From: Fulvia fulva
Lineage: Eukaryota; Ascomycota; Dothideomycetes; Mycosphaerellales; Mycosphaerellaceae
Assembly: GCF_020509005.1 (NCBI RefSeq)
Contig: NC_063017.1
Coordinates: forward strand, 2,852,001-2,916,000
DNA: 64,000 nucleotides
Direction of reading: 5' to 3'
Shown: positions 21,400 to 32,623 of the stretch, one piece after another
How the letters are laid out: every line of letters starts with the position of its first letter
Numbering within the stretch: the stretch's first letter is position 1
Notes under the pieces: generated by a model
Databases searched by the model: none
What the model was told of the DNA's origin: nothing
What the model saw: only the letters and a program-made list of their open reading frames with translations
Made by a program: the position numbers and the translations under genes

Positions 21400-24300
21400 T
21401 TAGCCCCCGCTCCTAGCCGGTCTCGTCGCGCTACGTCGTGTCCTCTCTTCCTATACTGTTCCTACTAGGCGGTACTGTTCTAGCTAGCCCTTCTCTAGTA
21501 TCTAGTTCGTAATACGCCGTAGGTCCTTAGCGTTATTAAGAAGTGCCCTAATCGTCCGGTTCCTCGCCTTTACTATCTACTCCCCCCTTCCTAGTAACCA
21601 CCTCGGACAGACGAGGAGTACGTACCGTACGTTCTAGGAGCGATAGCCGTAAGGGCAGCTAGTATTCGTGTATCCTAGAACCTTCCTCTATAATAGGTAC
21701 CCCTAGAGGCCGATATGTTCGCTTTGTAGTTAGGTTGCTATACTACTCTATGCCCTCGTAAGGCGGTAGTAGATAAGCTTCGGGGGGTGCTTGACCGCGG
21801 ATTTTATAGCTAACTATTCCTTAGGTTGTCCCGCTAGCTAAGGGCGTCTACTATGCCCTACAACCTAGTTGTTCTACCTCTCTTTCTATAGTTACTCTAC
21901 AAACGATTTCTTACCTTCCTATTGTGTTACTAGCTATTCGTCCCTTACCCGGTAGTTCGGCTCGTTTCCGGGTCGAATGCCCCTATACGCTAGTACTGAT
22001 TCGCGGGCCCTTACGACTACACTAGCGATGACCTTCTATACTAGGTACTATACCGACTTGCCTAAGTAGGAGGTCCGTAGTCCCTAGATGTATAGGTCGA
22101 TCGGCGGTATAGCGGTCTCGTGCTTAAGCATCCTCGTTAGTATCGACTTATATACCCCGGTGACCTTCCTTAGGCATTAGTTTTGGATCTTCGCTAGCGG
22201 CGCGACGAGTCCCTTCGATAGGTAGGCCCTCTCGCCTAAGGACTATACTTAGCTACTATAGGTAAGGACTAGCCGTATAATAGCCGTATATAGAAGTCGT
22301 GACTACCGGAAGTCCGCCCCCTATATAGACGTAGTGAGCCTCTAGTATAATGCTATATTCTGTTTAGCTTTCCGTAATATTGCCTATACGTGCTTCCTCT
22401 ACCGTAGCGCCGGGTCTACCTATAGTCCGAGGATCCTAAGCTGATTTGCCGGGTTAGTCGTGTGCCCCTATATCTAGATAGAAGCTTGCATATTATGGAA
22501 CCGTAGCCGGCGCGTAAAGTGTATCAGATTGTACTTTTCTAGGGCAAACCGAGCCCCGTACCTCCTAGCCTAGTCCTCGTAGATCTTGTGCTTCTCTTCT
22601 AGTAGCCTATAGTTCTCCTTAGTCGAGGAAGACTACGCTAGGATGTTTATGTCGTCTACGAAGCCGCTCGTAGCGGTGTTCTGGGATTCTAGGGCTAGGA
22701 GTAGCGTCGCTATAAAGAAGAGGAACAGAATAGGTACTAGCGTTAAGCCTTACGGGATTCTAGTATAGACTGCTTAAAATAGGCTTCTATACTAGCCGAC
22801 TAGGATCGACGTACTACGGTTTTAGAGGTAGGACCGTACGAAGTTGACAAGCCACTTAGGGAGTCCTTTCGACCTTAGGATATAGAGTAGCCGCGGGTAT
22901 AACACGTAGTCGAAGGCTCCCGATATGTCTAGGTTAAGTAAGGAAGCTACCTTGTCCCTATTCTTATACTAGATAGCCTTTACCTAAGAGGTGATAAGTT
23001 CTATCGCGGATAGCGTCGATCGCTATAGGCGCGTACCTATCTAGGTGTCCGGGAGTAGGGAGTGTTCCTCTACCGCCTCGGAGAGTCTCGTTATAACTAG
23101 CTTCTTAAGCGCCTTCCTAAGAGTGTTAAGGAGCGCAATTAGGCGGTACGACTTCACCTACGTATAGTCTTCCTTCTACGGCTTGCGTAGGACTACTGTC
23201 GTCGATTGTTTAAAAGCTATCGGGTAGTACCCGGTCTATAGGTAGGCGTTAAAGATCGCTATAACTACTAGGGCTAGTTGATCTCTACACTTCTTTAGTA
23301 GCTCGTTTGGGATCCTATCCGGCCCCGGGGCTTTCTTCGCCGGTAACTTCCTTAGTATAGCGGCAACTTCTCCCTCGGACACCTCCTATTAGACCGCGAT
23401 GCTAGGGGCTAGGGGAGTAGAGCTGTTTATATCGCTTAGATTAGCCTCGACTAGGGGCGGGAAGAACTTGCTAGCTAGTAGACGCGCCTTAGCCTCGGGG
23501 TCGCTAACCGGGCTACTAGGCGATTATAGCGCTAGGATAGAGAAGGAGGGGCCCTATATAGGGTCCTGTCGGGCCCATTTCGCTAGCTTCTATATCCTCT
23601 CTAGCTTACCGGCGATTTATTCTACTATAGCCCTCTAGCCGACTGCTTTCTCCCTTCGTATTATAGCTTTCTTCTGTTAGTATGCCTCCCTATATACGTT
23701 CTAGGCCTCCTCGCTATAGCTGCTCGTCTATACCCGGCGGGCTCTCCTTGCTTCTCTTACTACCGTAGTGCACTCCGGCGTCTAGTATAGTTTAGACTAT
23801 ATCGTTAGTTAGGTAAGCGGAACGTAAAGTAAGGTCGCTTTTCTTATTTCGTCTATTAACCCCTAGACTGCTTCGTCTATCTCGTCTTTACTGTTATATT
23901 GCTACTACGCGATCTAGACTAGCCTCTTAGAGTTATCGAGGTACGCCTAGATATTAGCCTAGTAGGCCTTTCCCTAGTTTAGCTTAGGGGTTCCCGCTAG
24001 TGTACGTTATATCTATATCGTAATAGAGGTCCTGACTAGTATATAGTCTGACGACGCCTCGAGTTTATATTCGATCCTATAGTAGGTTACCGTATAGTAG
24101 TAGCTATCTAAGATCTAGGAGAGGTCGATCGTACCTTAGAGTCCCCCTCTCTTCTAGGTGCCTAGGTCCTTCGGGGTATTAAGGGCAATTACGTTGCTCG
24201 CTATTAAGTCGAGTACTTCGTCGGCTATAGGGTGCGGCTACATAAGGCTTTCCTAGGAAGGGTGGTGTATATTAAAGTCTCCTACTACGATATAGTACCC

Positions 24301-24745
24301 TTGTCTCTTAAGCGTACTGTCTAGGTGTCTATAGACCCCTAGGTCGCGGCTAGACCTCGAGGCTAGCGGTTGTATATATAGGTTGTGTATCTAGGTGCTA
24401 CCTACGTAGAGGGAGGTAACATCGCCCCCGCCTTCTTCGTCTACGTAGTACACTACCTCCTAGTCGGATTCTAGTATATCCTTACTGACATAGAAGCACG
24501 TACGGGGTCTACCGTCGCCTCGTAGGTATGTCGTATAGCCTAGTGACTTATAGGTTGTTAGTCTCTTATAGTACGGGTTAATCTATAGCTCCTAGATTAT
24601 AAGGACGTAGTGGACGCGCGGGTCCGCCTCGTATAGGAAATGGTTCTAGACTATATCCTTGCTATAGTTAACGTTATACTAGATGATACTAAGCGTGTCG
24701 AGGCTAGTTATCGGTATCGACAATTATTTCCTCTATATCGTCCTA
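21400..24745 (-). pseudogene. LINE ORF2 (endonuclease + reverse transcriptase), RIP-degraded
   Basis: Read on the minus strand with TAG/TAA as former Gln/Trp codons. The endonuclease start resembles LSIIQYNVNYSKDIV, and further on is a GDFNIHHP motif. The reverse transcriptase has KKAPGPDRIPNELLK, LDISGAFD and the catalytic FVDD box (plus-strand 22651-22662), all still readable. The thumb region EKYNLIHFTRR leads into the segment shared with the copy at 51.5 kb. The stop is at 21400-21402, matching that of the other copy. I saw no RNase H domain. The 5' boundary is approximate. Confidence 0.8.
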
Positions 24746-24749
24746 TGTC

Positions 24750-26150
24750 CTACTACCCTGTACGTCCTAGTCTACGCCTATCGGCTATGTACTAAAGGGG
24801 AGCCGGGCCTAGTTAGATTCCCTCGCCGTAGCTAGTAGAGCACGTAGCCTCCCGTACGCCCTAGGTTGCGTATCCTTTATATCGTTCTCGGCCCTAGGGC
24901 GCTTATGCCCGACCGCCGCTAGTTAGTTCCGGTATAGGCTAGCCTTACGGTCGCCGTAGAATCTTAGGGCGACGGTTCTATTTGTGATTGCCTTGTTTTT
25001 CGCTAGTTTCCGCTATAGGCATTCCGTACTATACGATAGGTAGTGCCCCGGACAGTTCGCGTACCGTCTCGTAGTCGATATATAGTCCCTAGATATATAG
25101 TCTCCTATATAGTTCGAGTAGGCCTACTTGTTTATACACGTATAGGTTTAGTGTCTATACTATTAGCATTTGAAGCATTAGAGGACACGAAAGGATAAGG
25201 AGTACTTTTCTACTATCTTAAGGCTATATTGCTAGACTAGGCCTTGTTCTATCGCTAGATCCGCCGCTTTCGCGTCTTATAGCTATACTATTAGCGCCGA
25301 GGCCTTCTTGCCTTCTAGCCATTTCCTATAGAGCCAAGTCGCCTTCTAGATTAGAGAGTTAAGAGTGACCGGGTTGTCCTCTTAGAGAGCGCGTAGGTAA
25401 CCCTAGTTAGTTAGGTTAAACTCCTTAGGTATGTCGTAGACTAGGATCGTGAATTGTTTCGTTAAGACCTTCGCTAATGCCGTAACCTTAGATGCCTACT
25501 ATAGCTATGCCTCTAGGTACCTCCTAGTAGTAGTAGAGCTAGTATAGATCTATAGAGTGCCGTTAGACTATTAGTTCACTACGACTACCCCTAGTTAGTT
25601 AATTCGTTAGGCGAGCTCCTTGTTCGATAGCTTCGCAACTTCGGCCTAGTCTTCCTTTGCTATAATACGGATCGTAACTACATCGTGCGTTAGGCGGGGG
25701 CCTAGTATCGATGCCGCGACCGATGCCTAGCTATAGGGGTGTTGATTCCGGGTGGCCTTACTAATCGCCTAGGACGTCGTCCTTATTTCTTATTACCCTC
25801 GGTAATACGACAGTACAAGCGCCGTACGTAGCTAAGTGATCATTACCTATAGAGACCGGTAAGGGAGCTAATCGTTAGTTTCTATACTTTTTGCGTCCTC
25901 TATAAGTTACTACTAGTTGTCTTAGGGGGGCTTCGCCTATAGGGCCGTAGGCGCCGTTAGTACCGTAGCCTAGGCTACTATTGCCTAGGAGTTGCCTAAT
26001 GTAGCTAGGCACCTCCGCGGCGTTTAGAGCTGAAGAAATAGGGTGAAGAGAGCTTCAAGCTATCCAGATTGAATAAGGTAGAACTCCCTTAGTCCTAGGG
26101 GTAGTGGCCTACTTTGTATATCGTTAGAATAGCCTTAATAAGAGCTTTCG
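24750..26150 (-). pseudogene. LINE ORF1 (zinc-knuckle nucleic-acid-binding protein), RIP-degraded
   Basis: The minus-strand frame upstream of ORF2 contains a gag-like zinc-knuckle region. CFKC is encoded at plus-strand 25166-25177, followed by degraded Cys/His positions in which TGC and CAC appear as TAC or TAT. The rest is too broken by RIP-type stops to define domains. ORF1 proteins of LINEs bind their RNA and form RNPs; that is family knowledge. Both ends are approximate. Confidence 0.6.
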
Positions 26151-26197
26151 AATATGTCTTGTTTTAGCGTAGAGATCGATAAGCCTTTAGCCCCGTT

Positions 26198-26211
26198 TAG
26201 CTAGCTATATA
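26198..26211. repeat. LINE target-site duplication, right copy (14 bp)
   Basis: An exact second copy of TAGCTAGCTATATA, abutting the LINE 5' end. After it the Gypsy pol resumes with an in-frame protease segment. Confidence 0.85.
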
Positions 26212-29200
26212 CCCTTACATATTATTACCCGTAATAATACAATATAGAAAGGCTCGAGGCCTTATAGATTCTACTTCCACCTCTCTCTTTCTTGACTAGA
26301 AATTCATACGTAAATACACAATACCCCTGATCCCTTAACGTAAAGCCGACGACTAATACTAGGAGATAGAACGGCTACTACACGGCAGATTATATACGCG
26401 GCCCTTATAGACGTAGTTATCGGCGATTATTACGAGCAAATATTATACTACGTTACCGACCTCGAATATAACATCGTCTTTAGCCTACCGTAGCTTATAG
26501 CGTACAACCTAAACATCTTCTAGGAGATAGGCGAGGTGGCATTTAGATCGAATTACTGCTTTAGTCACTGTCTATAGAATAAGACATCGATAACAGTATA
26601 ATCCCTAAACTATCGCGAGAAGAAGAAGTAGGTACTAGTACGGTATAGACTAGAGCCCTTTACTAGAGAAGTAGCGAGCTTCATAGTAGGAGGGGCGGAG
26701 CTAAACGTCTTATTATATAACCTAGAAGATATAGACGATGAAGAAGTGGACTACTAGGGCGTTTCTTAACGCGCGTAGGGAATATACGCGTACCGGCCTA
26801 GGGCTAAATGCTTCTACATTATGCCTACTAGGCGTAAGAGCAACAACGGAGAGCTTAAGCTAAGTATAATAGCTACTAATAATCTAGACCAATTCTTGAA
26901 CAATTAGTTTAATCACAACCCGAAGGAGAAGTTACCGCCGATATACTACGATATTACGGACGCTTTCTTAGCTAAGGATTATAAAGGACTCCTACCTTAC
27001 CGACTAGGCGTAGATTATAAGATTTATATTAAGCCTAATAGTCTATAAGAGCCACTATACCGCAAGCCCTACGGCCTAGCTAAGAAGGAGAACGAGGTAG
27101 TTAAGAAATAGCTAGACGAGTAAACATCTAAAGGGAAGATACGGAAAGTAGGGCAAAAGACGAGCTAGTCTCCTACACTAGTACTAGTAGTACGTAAGCC
27201 TAGAGGTAGGCTACGTGTTTATATCGACTATAGAGGATTGAATACGATTACTATTAAGGACCGGTATCCGATTCCCTTAATATAAGAGACGCTTAACCGT
27301 ATATACGGCAAGAAGTACTTCACGAAGCTAGACATTATAGCAGCCTTTAACAAGTTACGGATAGCTAAAGGGCACGAGTAGTTAACGGCGTTTACGACAC
27401 GATACGGCATCTACGAGTGTCTAGTGCTGCTATTCGGCTTGTATAACGGACTAGTATCGTTCTAATTATATATTAACAAGGTCTTATAAGAACACCTAGA
27501 CGACTTTGTGTCGGCCTACCTAGATAACGTACTTATCTTTAGTAACACCTTAGAGGAGCACATTGAACACGTACGGAAGGTTCTTACTAAGCTACGCGAT
27601 ATAGGACTTATAGTAGACATCGACAAAAGCGAATTCTACTAATAGAAGGTGAGGTATCTTAGGCTAATTATGACCCCTAACGGTATCGAGATAGACCCCG
27701 AGAAACTCGAATGTATTTAGACATAGGAAGCTCCTGAGAACCTGAAGGATGTCTAGGCCTTCCTTGGATTTGCTAACTTCTATAGGCGGTTCATCGAAGC
27801 ATTTTCGCGTATAGCTACTCCTCTTATAAACCTGACTAAGTCGGACGGACTAAGCAATCATAAGAACAGAAGGATTTAATAGTTACTAGATTACTAACGA
27901 GCCTTTAACAATTTGAAAGCTACGTTTAGTAAAGCCGGTATGCTCGTACATTATGTGCTAGGTAGGGAAACGGTAGTAGAGACAGATTCTTCAGATTTTA
28001 TAAACGCCGGCGTACTTTCGTAGTATAACGAGAAGGGTGTACTACATCCTATAGCCTTCTACTTAAAGAAGTTGAGTCTATAGGAGTACAATTATAAAAT
28101 CTATAACAAGGAACTGTTAGCTATTATTAAGGCTTTTAAGGAATAGAGACCCGAGCTCGCCTACGAAGTAGATAATAAGGACTTATAGCTAGTTAAGATT
28201 TATACCGACTATAAGAACCTAGAATACTTTATAAAGACAAAGCAGCTGAATCGGCGACAAGCGCGTTAGGCTAAGTTCTTGTTATAGTTCAACTTCAAGA
28301 TAATATACCGTCTAGGACTTTAAGGTATAAAGCTAGACAGCCTAACGAGACGTAGCTAGGACCTTCCGTAGGGGGTAAACGACCCTCGGAACTAGCATTA
28401 GTATTAGACATTGCTACCTCCTAAGCGATTCCTTAAGATCGCTATACTATAGGCAATAGTAGAAGATACGCCGGAAGAAGAGGAACTAGTACAGCTAGAC
28501 CCTAAAGCTAAAGAGTTTATGCCTATAGAACGAGATACGCCTACTAAACAACCGGCGACGCGTAAAAGTCAACGGGAAGCCGAACTCAAGTATCGAATGT
28601 CGACGGCGTACGTAACCGATAACGAGCTTAAGACCGCGATTAAGGACCTATAGAAAGACCGCACTCCTACACTACTATAGAGAGCGAAGATTCACCTAGC
28701 ACACTATAAAGTGGATAGCGACCTACTATATGTTCGAAATTAATACGACGGCTAGAGCTTATAGGTACTAAATAACTAAGCCTTATAGACTAGGATAATC
28801 AAGATAAACTATGACGCTCTAGTAGTAGGCTATCTAGGACGAGCTCGTACTTATGAACTCGTAGTACGTAAATTCTACTAGCCTAGATTAGCGAGATCCG
28901 TACGTAGATACACCGCGAATTACCGTACCTACCGTATAACAAAATCTCTGCACTCCTAGCCACTAGGATTATTATAGCCACTTCCTATTCTAGATCGGCC
29001 TTATAAACATATTATAGTCGACTTCGTTATCGGACTCCTAGACAGTACTCTTAACGGTATAGTCTATAACAACATTATAACCGTTACTAATAGGCTTACT
29101 AAGGAAGTCGAGCTGATCCCTATTAGCGTAATGATAGTATAGAATACGGCAAGGCTTTTCCTTAAACATGTGTTCTGTCGGCGCGGGTTTCCTAACACTA

Positions 29201-30240
29201 TTATATTAGACCGTAGTAAGCAGTAGGTTACTACCTTCTAGAAGAAATACTATAAGATGCTCCGTATAAATCGTAAGCTAAGTTCTTCGTATCATCTAGA
29301 AACTAATAGACAGTTAGAACGTACTAACTAGGCGATAGAACAGTATCTTCGTATATTTACTAATAAGGTATAGGATAACTAGGCAGAATAGCTATGCCTT
29401 GCTTAGTTCGTAATCAACAATTACCTGTCCGAGACTACTAGTATGTCGCCGTTCTACGCTACCTTAGGCTATAACCCTGAGTTTATAGAGCGAGTTGACC
29501 TAAACGCTAGAAAGGAGGGAGGACTAACTACTCTCTAGCGACTAGATACGCAATTAGTAGAAACCTTTGTATGTCGAATTTGCGAGCTTTATAAGCACCT
29601 TTAAGAGAATATACGAATATTATAAGCTCTCTAAGTAGAAGTAGCAAACCGCTACCGAAGTATTCCTCTAGACTATAAGGTAGGTAATTAGGTATATCTT
29701 AGTACTAAGAACATCCGTACGACTCGACTATCTAAGAAGCTAGATAGGAAATATGCCGGCCCTTACTAGATTACGGAAGTCATGCCGGCTAGACTCTCTT
29801 ATCGACTGAAACTATTAGACGCTCTAGTAGGACTTAATAACTACTTCTATACCTCACTACTATAACGAGCCGACTACCCCAATTTCCTACTACTTAAAGG
29901 GCAGTATCTAGCGCCGCTACTACCGATAACTATCGAACCTAACACTACCGAGGCTGATATAGCAGCCGATATAGTAGTAGCACCTACGTATATATACGAG
30001 GTAGGAAAGATCCTTAATATATATACCCGTAAGCGGGTAGGTAAGGTGAAGAAGGGGTATAAGCGTAAGGTAGATATATAGTATAAGGTGAAATGGGCTG
30101 GATATTAGAACGAGGAGGATAGTGAGACCTAGCAACCTATAGAGGACATACTTAAACACGCGGCCGCCGCTATTATAGACTTTCACTATAACCGGCCGGA
30201 GTTGTCTACGCCTATAGGCTTCGTAGCTCTATCTAACTAG
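26212..30240 (+). pseudogene. RIP-degraded pol: protease, RT, RNase H, integrase, chromodomain
   Basis: With TAG/TAA taken as mutated Gln/Trp codons, the frame reads through all domains. The protease aspartate lies in GLIDS near 26258-26275. RT has [10 protein letters not shown] near 27210 and a YLDN box at 27517-27528. RNase H has VVETDSSDF near 27970. Integrase has its N-terminal zinc site at 28810-28932 and a catalytic region from about 29000 to 29320. A chromodomain with KVKWAGY near 30079-30200 ends the protein. The second RT Asp is Asn, and all four integrase zinc ligands are Tyr; each is explicable by a RIP transition. It is non-functional. Confidence 0.9.
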
Positions 30241-30656
30241 TCCCTACTAGCCACTAAGGTGCTCGGGCTCAACACGATCAGGGTCATTCCGAAAGACACC
30301 GTTACGAATAAGTCGCCTCGAGCCTTACCTCTAATAGAATCTACTCCGTATATATTCGATACTCGAGTAGAGCCTATAGAGCCTATAATAATACCTAACT
30401 TTAGTCATAAGGATCATACGCGAGTGCTAGCCGAAGACAGACGTAGGTCTAGGGCAAGCTAGCTAACTAGGCAACATGTTTCTCGAAGGAAGCCGGTCGA
30501 GGATAGTCTTAATAGAGCGAATGCGATGTTATCGGATAACGACAGGGCACTAGAGGATGATTAGGCGTTCGCGCGATTATAGAGCTCGACAGGCAAGTGG
30601 CCTCACAAGGTGGATAACGCTCAGAGGACTGAGGCGTGTTTTGGGAGGGGGGATAC

Positions 30657-30840
30657 TGTCACGGGCAGCCCGCGACCCCCCACTGTAGCTGCGTCGGCCC
30701 GGCTGAACCGCGGACCTTCCGCATCGGGTTAGCGCGGCTTGGCTTTGCTTTATAACTTCGCCGCGCCTCGCGCTCCTCTTTCGTAGCTTCGTAGAACAAC
30801 AACTATCTCGTTCGGACCCTATGATACGCGCGCCCTTACA
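30657..30840 (+). repeat. 3' LTR, 184 bp
   Basis: It is identical to the 5' LTR except one base. It is preceded by a purine-rich polypurine tract (GGGAGGGGGGATAC) just before the TG. It is followed by the CTGCT duplication. Confidence 0.95.
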
Positions 30841-30845
30841 CTGCT
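30841..30845. repeat. Target-site duplication (CTGCT), right copy
   Basis: Second copy of the 5-bp duplication, directly after the 3' LTR. Confidence 0.9.
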
Positions 30846-30999
30846 AATGAAAAGGCAGGCACTACGATTTTACTCCCAGATTCCGACGACCAGAGAAGAG
30901 CCAAGTTTTGTTACCAACCATGATCATCCAACAAACATCCAGCGTCCGCCATATTCCCCAATTCCTCCGCGGATGAAAGTTCCCACCTCAAGTCTGAAT

Positions 31000-31506
31000 T
31001 CAACCAAGACAGCGTTTCGAACTAGCACGAACGCGCCTCCTCAATCTACGATCAGTACTTCCCTCGCAGTTCTGCAGCAACCCCTCCTCATCAGAATCCA
31101 AGGGACCTGCCAAATTGTTACTGGCTTCGAATGCCATCTTCAAGTCTACCCACCAACACGCCGTGTAGGGGCACTTGCTGACCAGATCAGCCGCAGCTTG
31201 AGCCCCGTGGTAGCGAGCTGTGCGCCGGACGAAATGACAGCATCGACGAAGATACTCGCTGGTGTAAGGTTCTGGGATAGTGATTATGGTGCCGCGGGTC
31301 TGTGCTAAATATTGTCGGCAGAAGGTAGTGTAGTCGGGGAGAAGCTTCTCGACTGAGGTGTCGACGGGGTTGTTGGTGAGGAGGTGCGATGGTGTGGAAT
31401 CTTGAGGTGCTAATGAGAGGAGGGTGGAAGGGCTTGGTTTTGTTTCATGGGTGGTGGACTTGGGTGAGCAGTGCTGGACGTCGGTTGAGTCGTGATGGGT
31501 GCTCAT
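31000..31506 (-). CDS. Small paralog family B, member 1, hypothetical
   Basis: This 168-residue protein has a Ser/Thr/Pro-rich N terminus of about 45 residues and then the family B core. The core comprises VEKLLPDYTTFCRQYL, a 20-residue spacer, YLRRCCHFVRRTARYHGAQAAADLV, and a Trp-containing segment (ACWWVDLKMAF). The C terminus is Arg-rich. No signal peptide or membrane helix is seen. Its stop lies 155 bp from the 3' LTR, so it is the immediate neighbour of the transposon. I do not recognise the family. The core is predicted mostly alpha-helical from its pattern. Confidence 0.6.
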   Translation of the reverse strand: MSTHHDSTDVQHCSPKSTTHETKPSPSTLLSLAPQDSTPSHLLTNNPVDTSVEKLLPDYTTFCRQYLAQTRGTIITIPEPYTSEYLRRCCHFVRRTARYHGAQAAADLVSKCPYTACWWVDLKMAFEASNNLAGPLDSDEEGLLQNCEGSTDRRLRRRVRASSKRCLG

Positions 31507-31940
31507 GATGATAGAGAGGTCGATGAGTGCTCGTGGTTTTGGGGCAGAAGTGAGTCTTGGGCACAGGTATGTCTATATGGTCTGAGAAACGGCTGGATAC
31601 TGTTCACGACTGCTAAGATTCAGGCGCGGAACGATGTCTTCATCATGGTATGGCTATACTAGATGCGATACTTGCACGGATTCACGCTCAGATTCCGCAT
31701 ACGGAGTTTTGGGGAATATCAGCATTCAATCACAAGACAAGATCGACAACGAGGTAGAGTACATGAGGCCGCACTATCGCTCACGGGTCGCGCTACGATA
31801 TCATCTAGATTGATCTTGTGCCATAGCCTGCTAACAACTGATCAGGAGCAGAGACTTCATGAAGTACACCATCCCTTCCTTCGCCTTGAAACATCAGGGA
31901 CAAGACATGCTAGCTATATACACTCATTCAAAGCAACCCC

Positions 31941-32369
31941 TTAATCCCTGGCGATATCCTCCGTCGTCGCAAACGGTGCTCGTCCCTGGCTAGGAGCGAT
32001 CCACATTGCTGCCCTTTCCTTCTCGAACTGGTCAAACCTCGCCTGTTCCAGCAGTTCGCGCTCAATGTTGACAAGTCCATGCAAGGTTGCGCAGCTGTCA
32101 ACCGTCCACCAAGCAGTAAAGGGACGATTGTTGATCAGATCCAAAGCTGCGTCAGTTCCGTGGAGACGAGCTTCACGGCGCACAAAGCGGCAACAGCTAC
32201 GCAGGAAGACGAAGAGTGTTGGTGCCGGCAGCGTCCATTGGCCGTGGGTATCGGCGAGTATCTTCCTGCACCAGCGTGCGTAGCGCGGAAGCTCGTCTTC
32301 GACCCTGGGATCGACAGCATGATCAGTTTGGAGGTAAGAGTGCTTCGAGGAGTTGGTGATGGTTGTCAT
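31941..32369 (-). CDS. Small paralog family B, member 2, hypothetical
   Basis: One hundred and forty-two residues, with a short polar N terminus and then the core: VEDELPRYARWCRKIL, FLRSCCRFVRREARLHGTDAALDLI, and PFTAWWTVDSCATL. A charged tail follows. It is closest to member 1: both keep two Cys before FVRR and an HG before the Ala/Asp helix. It lies on the same strand as members 1 and 3 with gaps of 434 and 254 bp, so it could have its own promoter. Function unknown. Confidence 0.6.
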   Translation of the reverse strand: MTTITNSSKHSYLQTDHAVDPRVEDELPRYARWCRKILADTHGQWTLPAPTLFVFLRSCCRFVRREARLHGTDAALDLINNRPFTAWWTVDSCATLHGLVNIERELLEQARFDQFEKERAAMWIAPSQGRAPFATTEDIARD

Positions 32370-32623
32370 GATGATTCTGTCGAGCGTGTGATTGGGGGAA
32401 AGTAGGAAGCAAATGGTGTTTTATGCTCAAGGGAAAAGCTCTCCGTGTTCACAGTGTCTATCGCCCCAGCTAGCCTTCACTAAGACCGATGGCAACTGTC
32501 TCAAATGCAAGACGAGATGTGGCATTCAGCACGTCAAATGGACTTGCTACATGCTATGGACTATCGAGAGCCTCGCCGGGGACAATACCCACGAGAGAGA
32601 GACAGAAAATGCACGCACCTGGC

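Larger units (their letters stand above)
21226..26197 (-). mobile_element. Nested LINE (non-LTR retrotransposon), apparently full length, RIP-mutated
   Basis: A 4,972-bp LINE inserted antisense in the Gypsy element. Its 3' end (low coordinates) finishes in TCTA/GATA-type repeats rather than poly(A). Its 3' 230 bp match, on the opposite strand, the truncated LINE at 51530-52844. On the minus strand, ORF1 with a CFKC zinc knuckle precedes ORF2, which has an apurinic-type endonuclease and a reverse transcriptase. Stops at former Gln and Trp codons show RIP. The closest type is a Tad/CRE-like fungal LINE; clade assignment needs a phylogeny. Confidence 0.9.
18640..30840 (+). mobile_element. Ty3/Gypsy chromodomain LTR retrotransposon, RIP-mutated, with nested LINE
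   Basis: A 12.2-kb element (about 7.2 kb without the nested LINE) bounded by 184-bp LTRs with TG...CA ends and a 5-bp duplication. Reading TAG/TAA as mutated Gln or Trp codons reveals, in order: Gag with a coiled coil and zinc knuckle, protease, reverse transcriptase, RNase H, integrase and a C-terminal chromodomain. This order (RT before integrase) places it in Ty3/Gypsy. The interior is crowded with TAG and TAA stops and poor in CA and TG. In 19081-19140 I count ten TA, one CA and no TG. It cannot encode functional proteins. It sits between the convergent 3' ends of the SUN-domain gene and a small-protein gene. Confidence 0.95.

Noticed and set aside
18824..30656. An alternative genetic code or stop-codon readthrough to explain the TAG-rich frames
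   Set aside because: The same element also shows His-to-Tyr, Cys-to-Tyr and Asp-to-Asn changes and global loss of CA/TG, which RIP explains and recoding does not. Neighbouring genes use the standard code.
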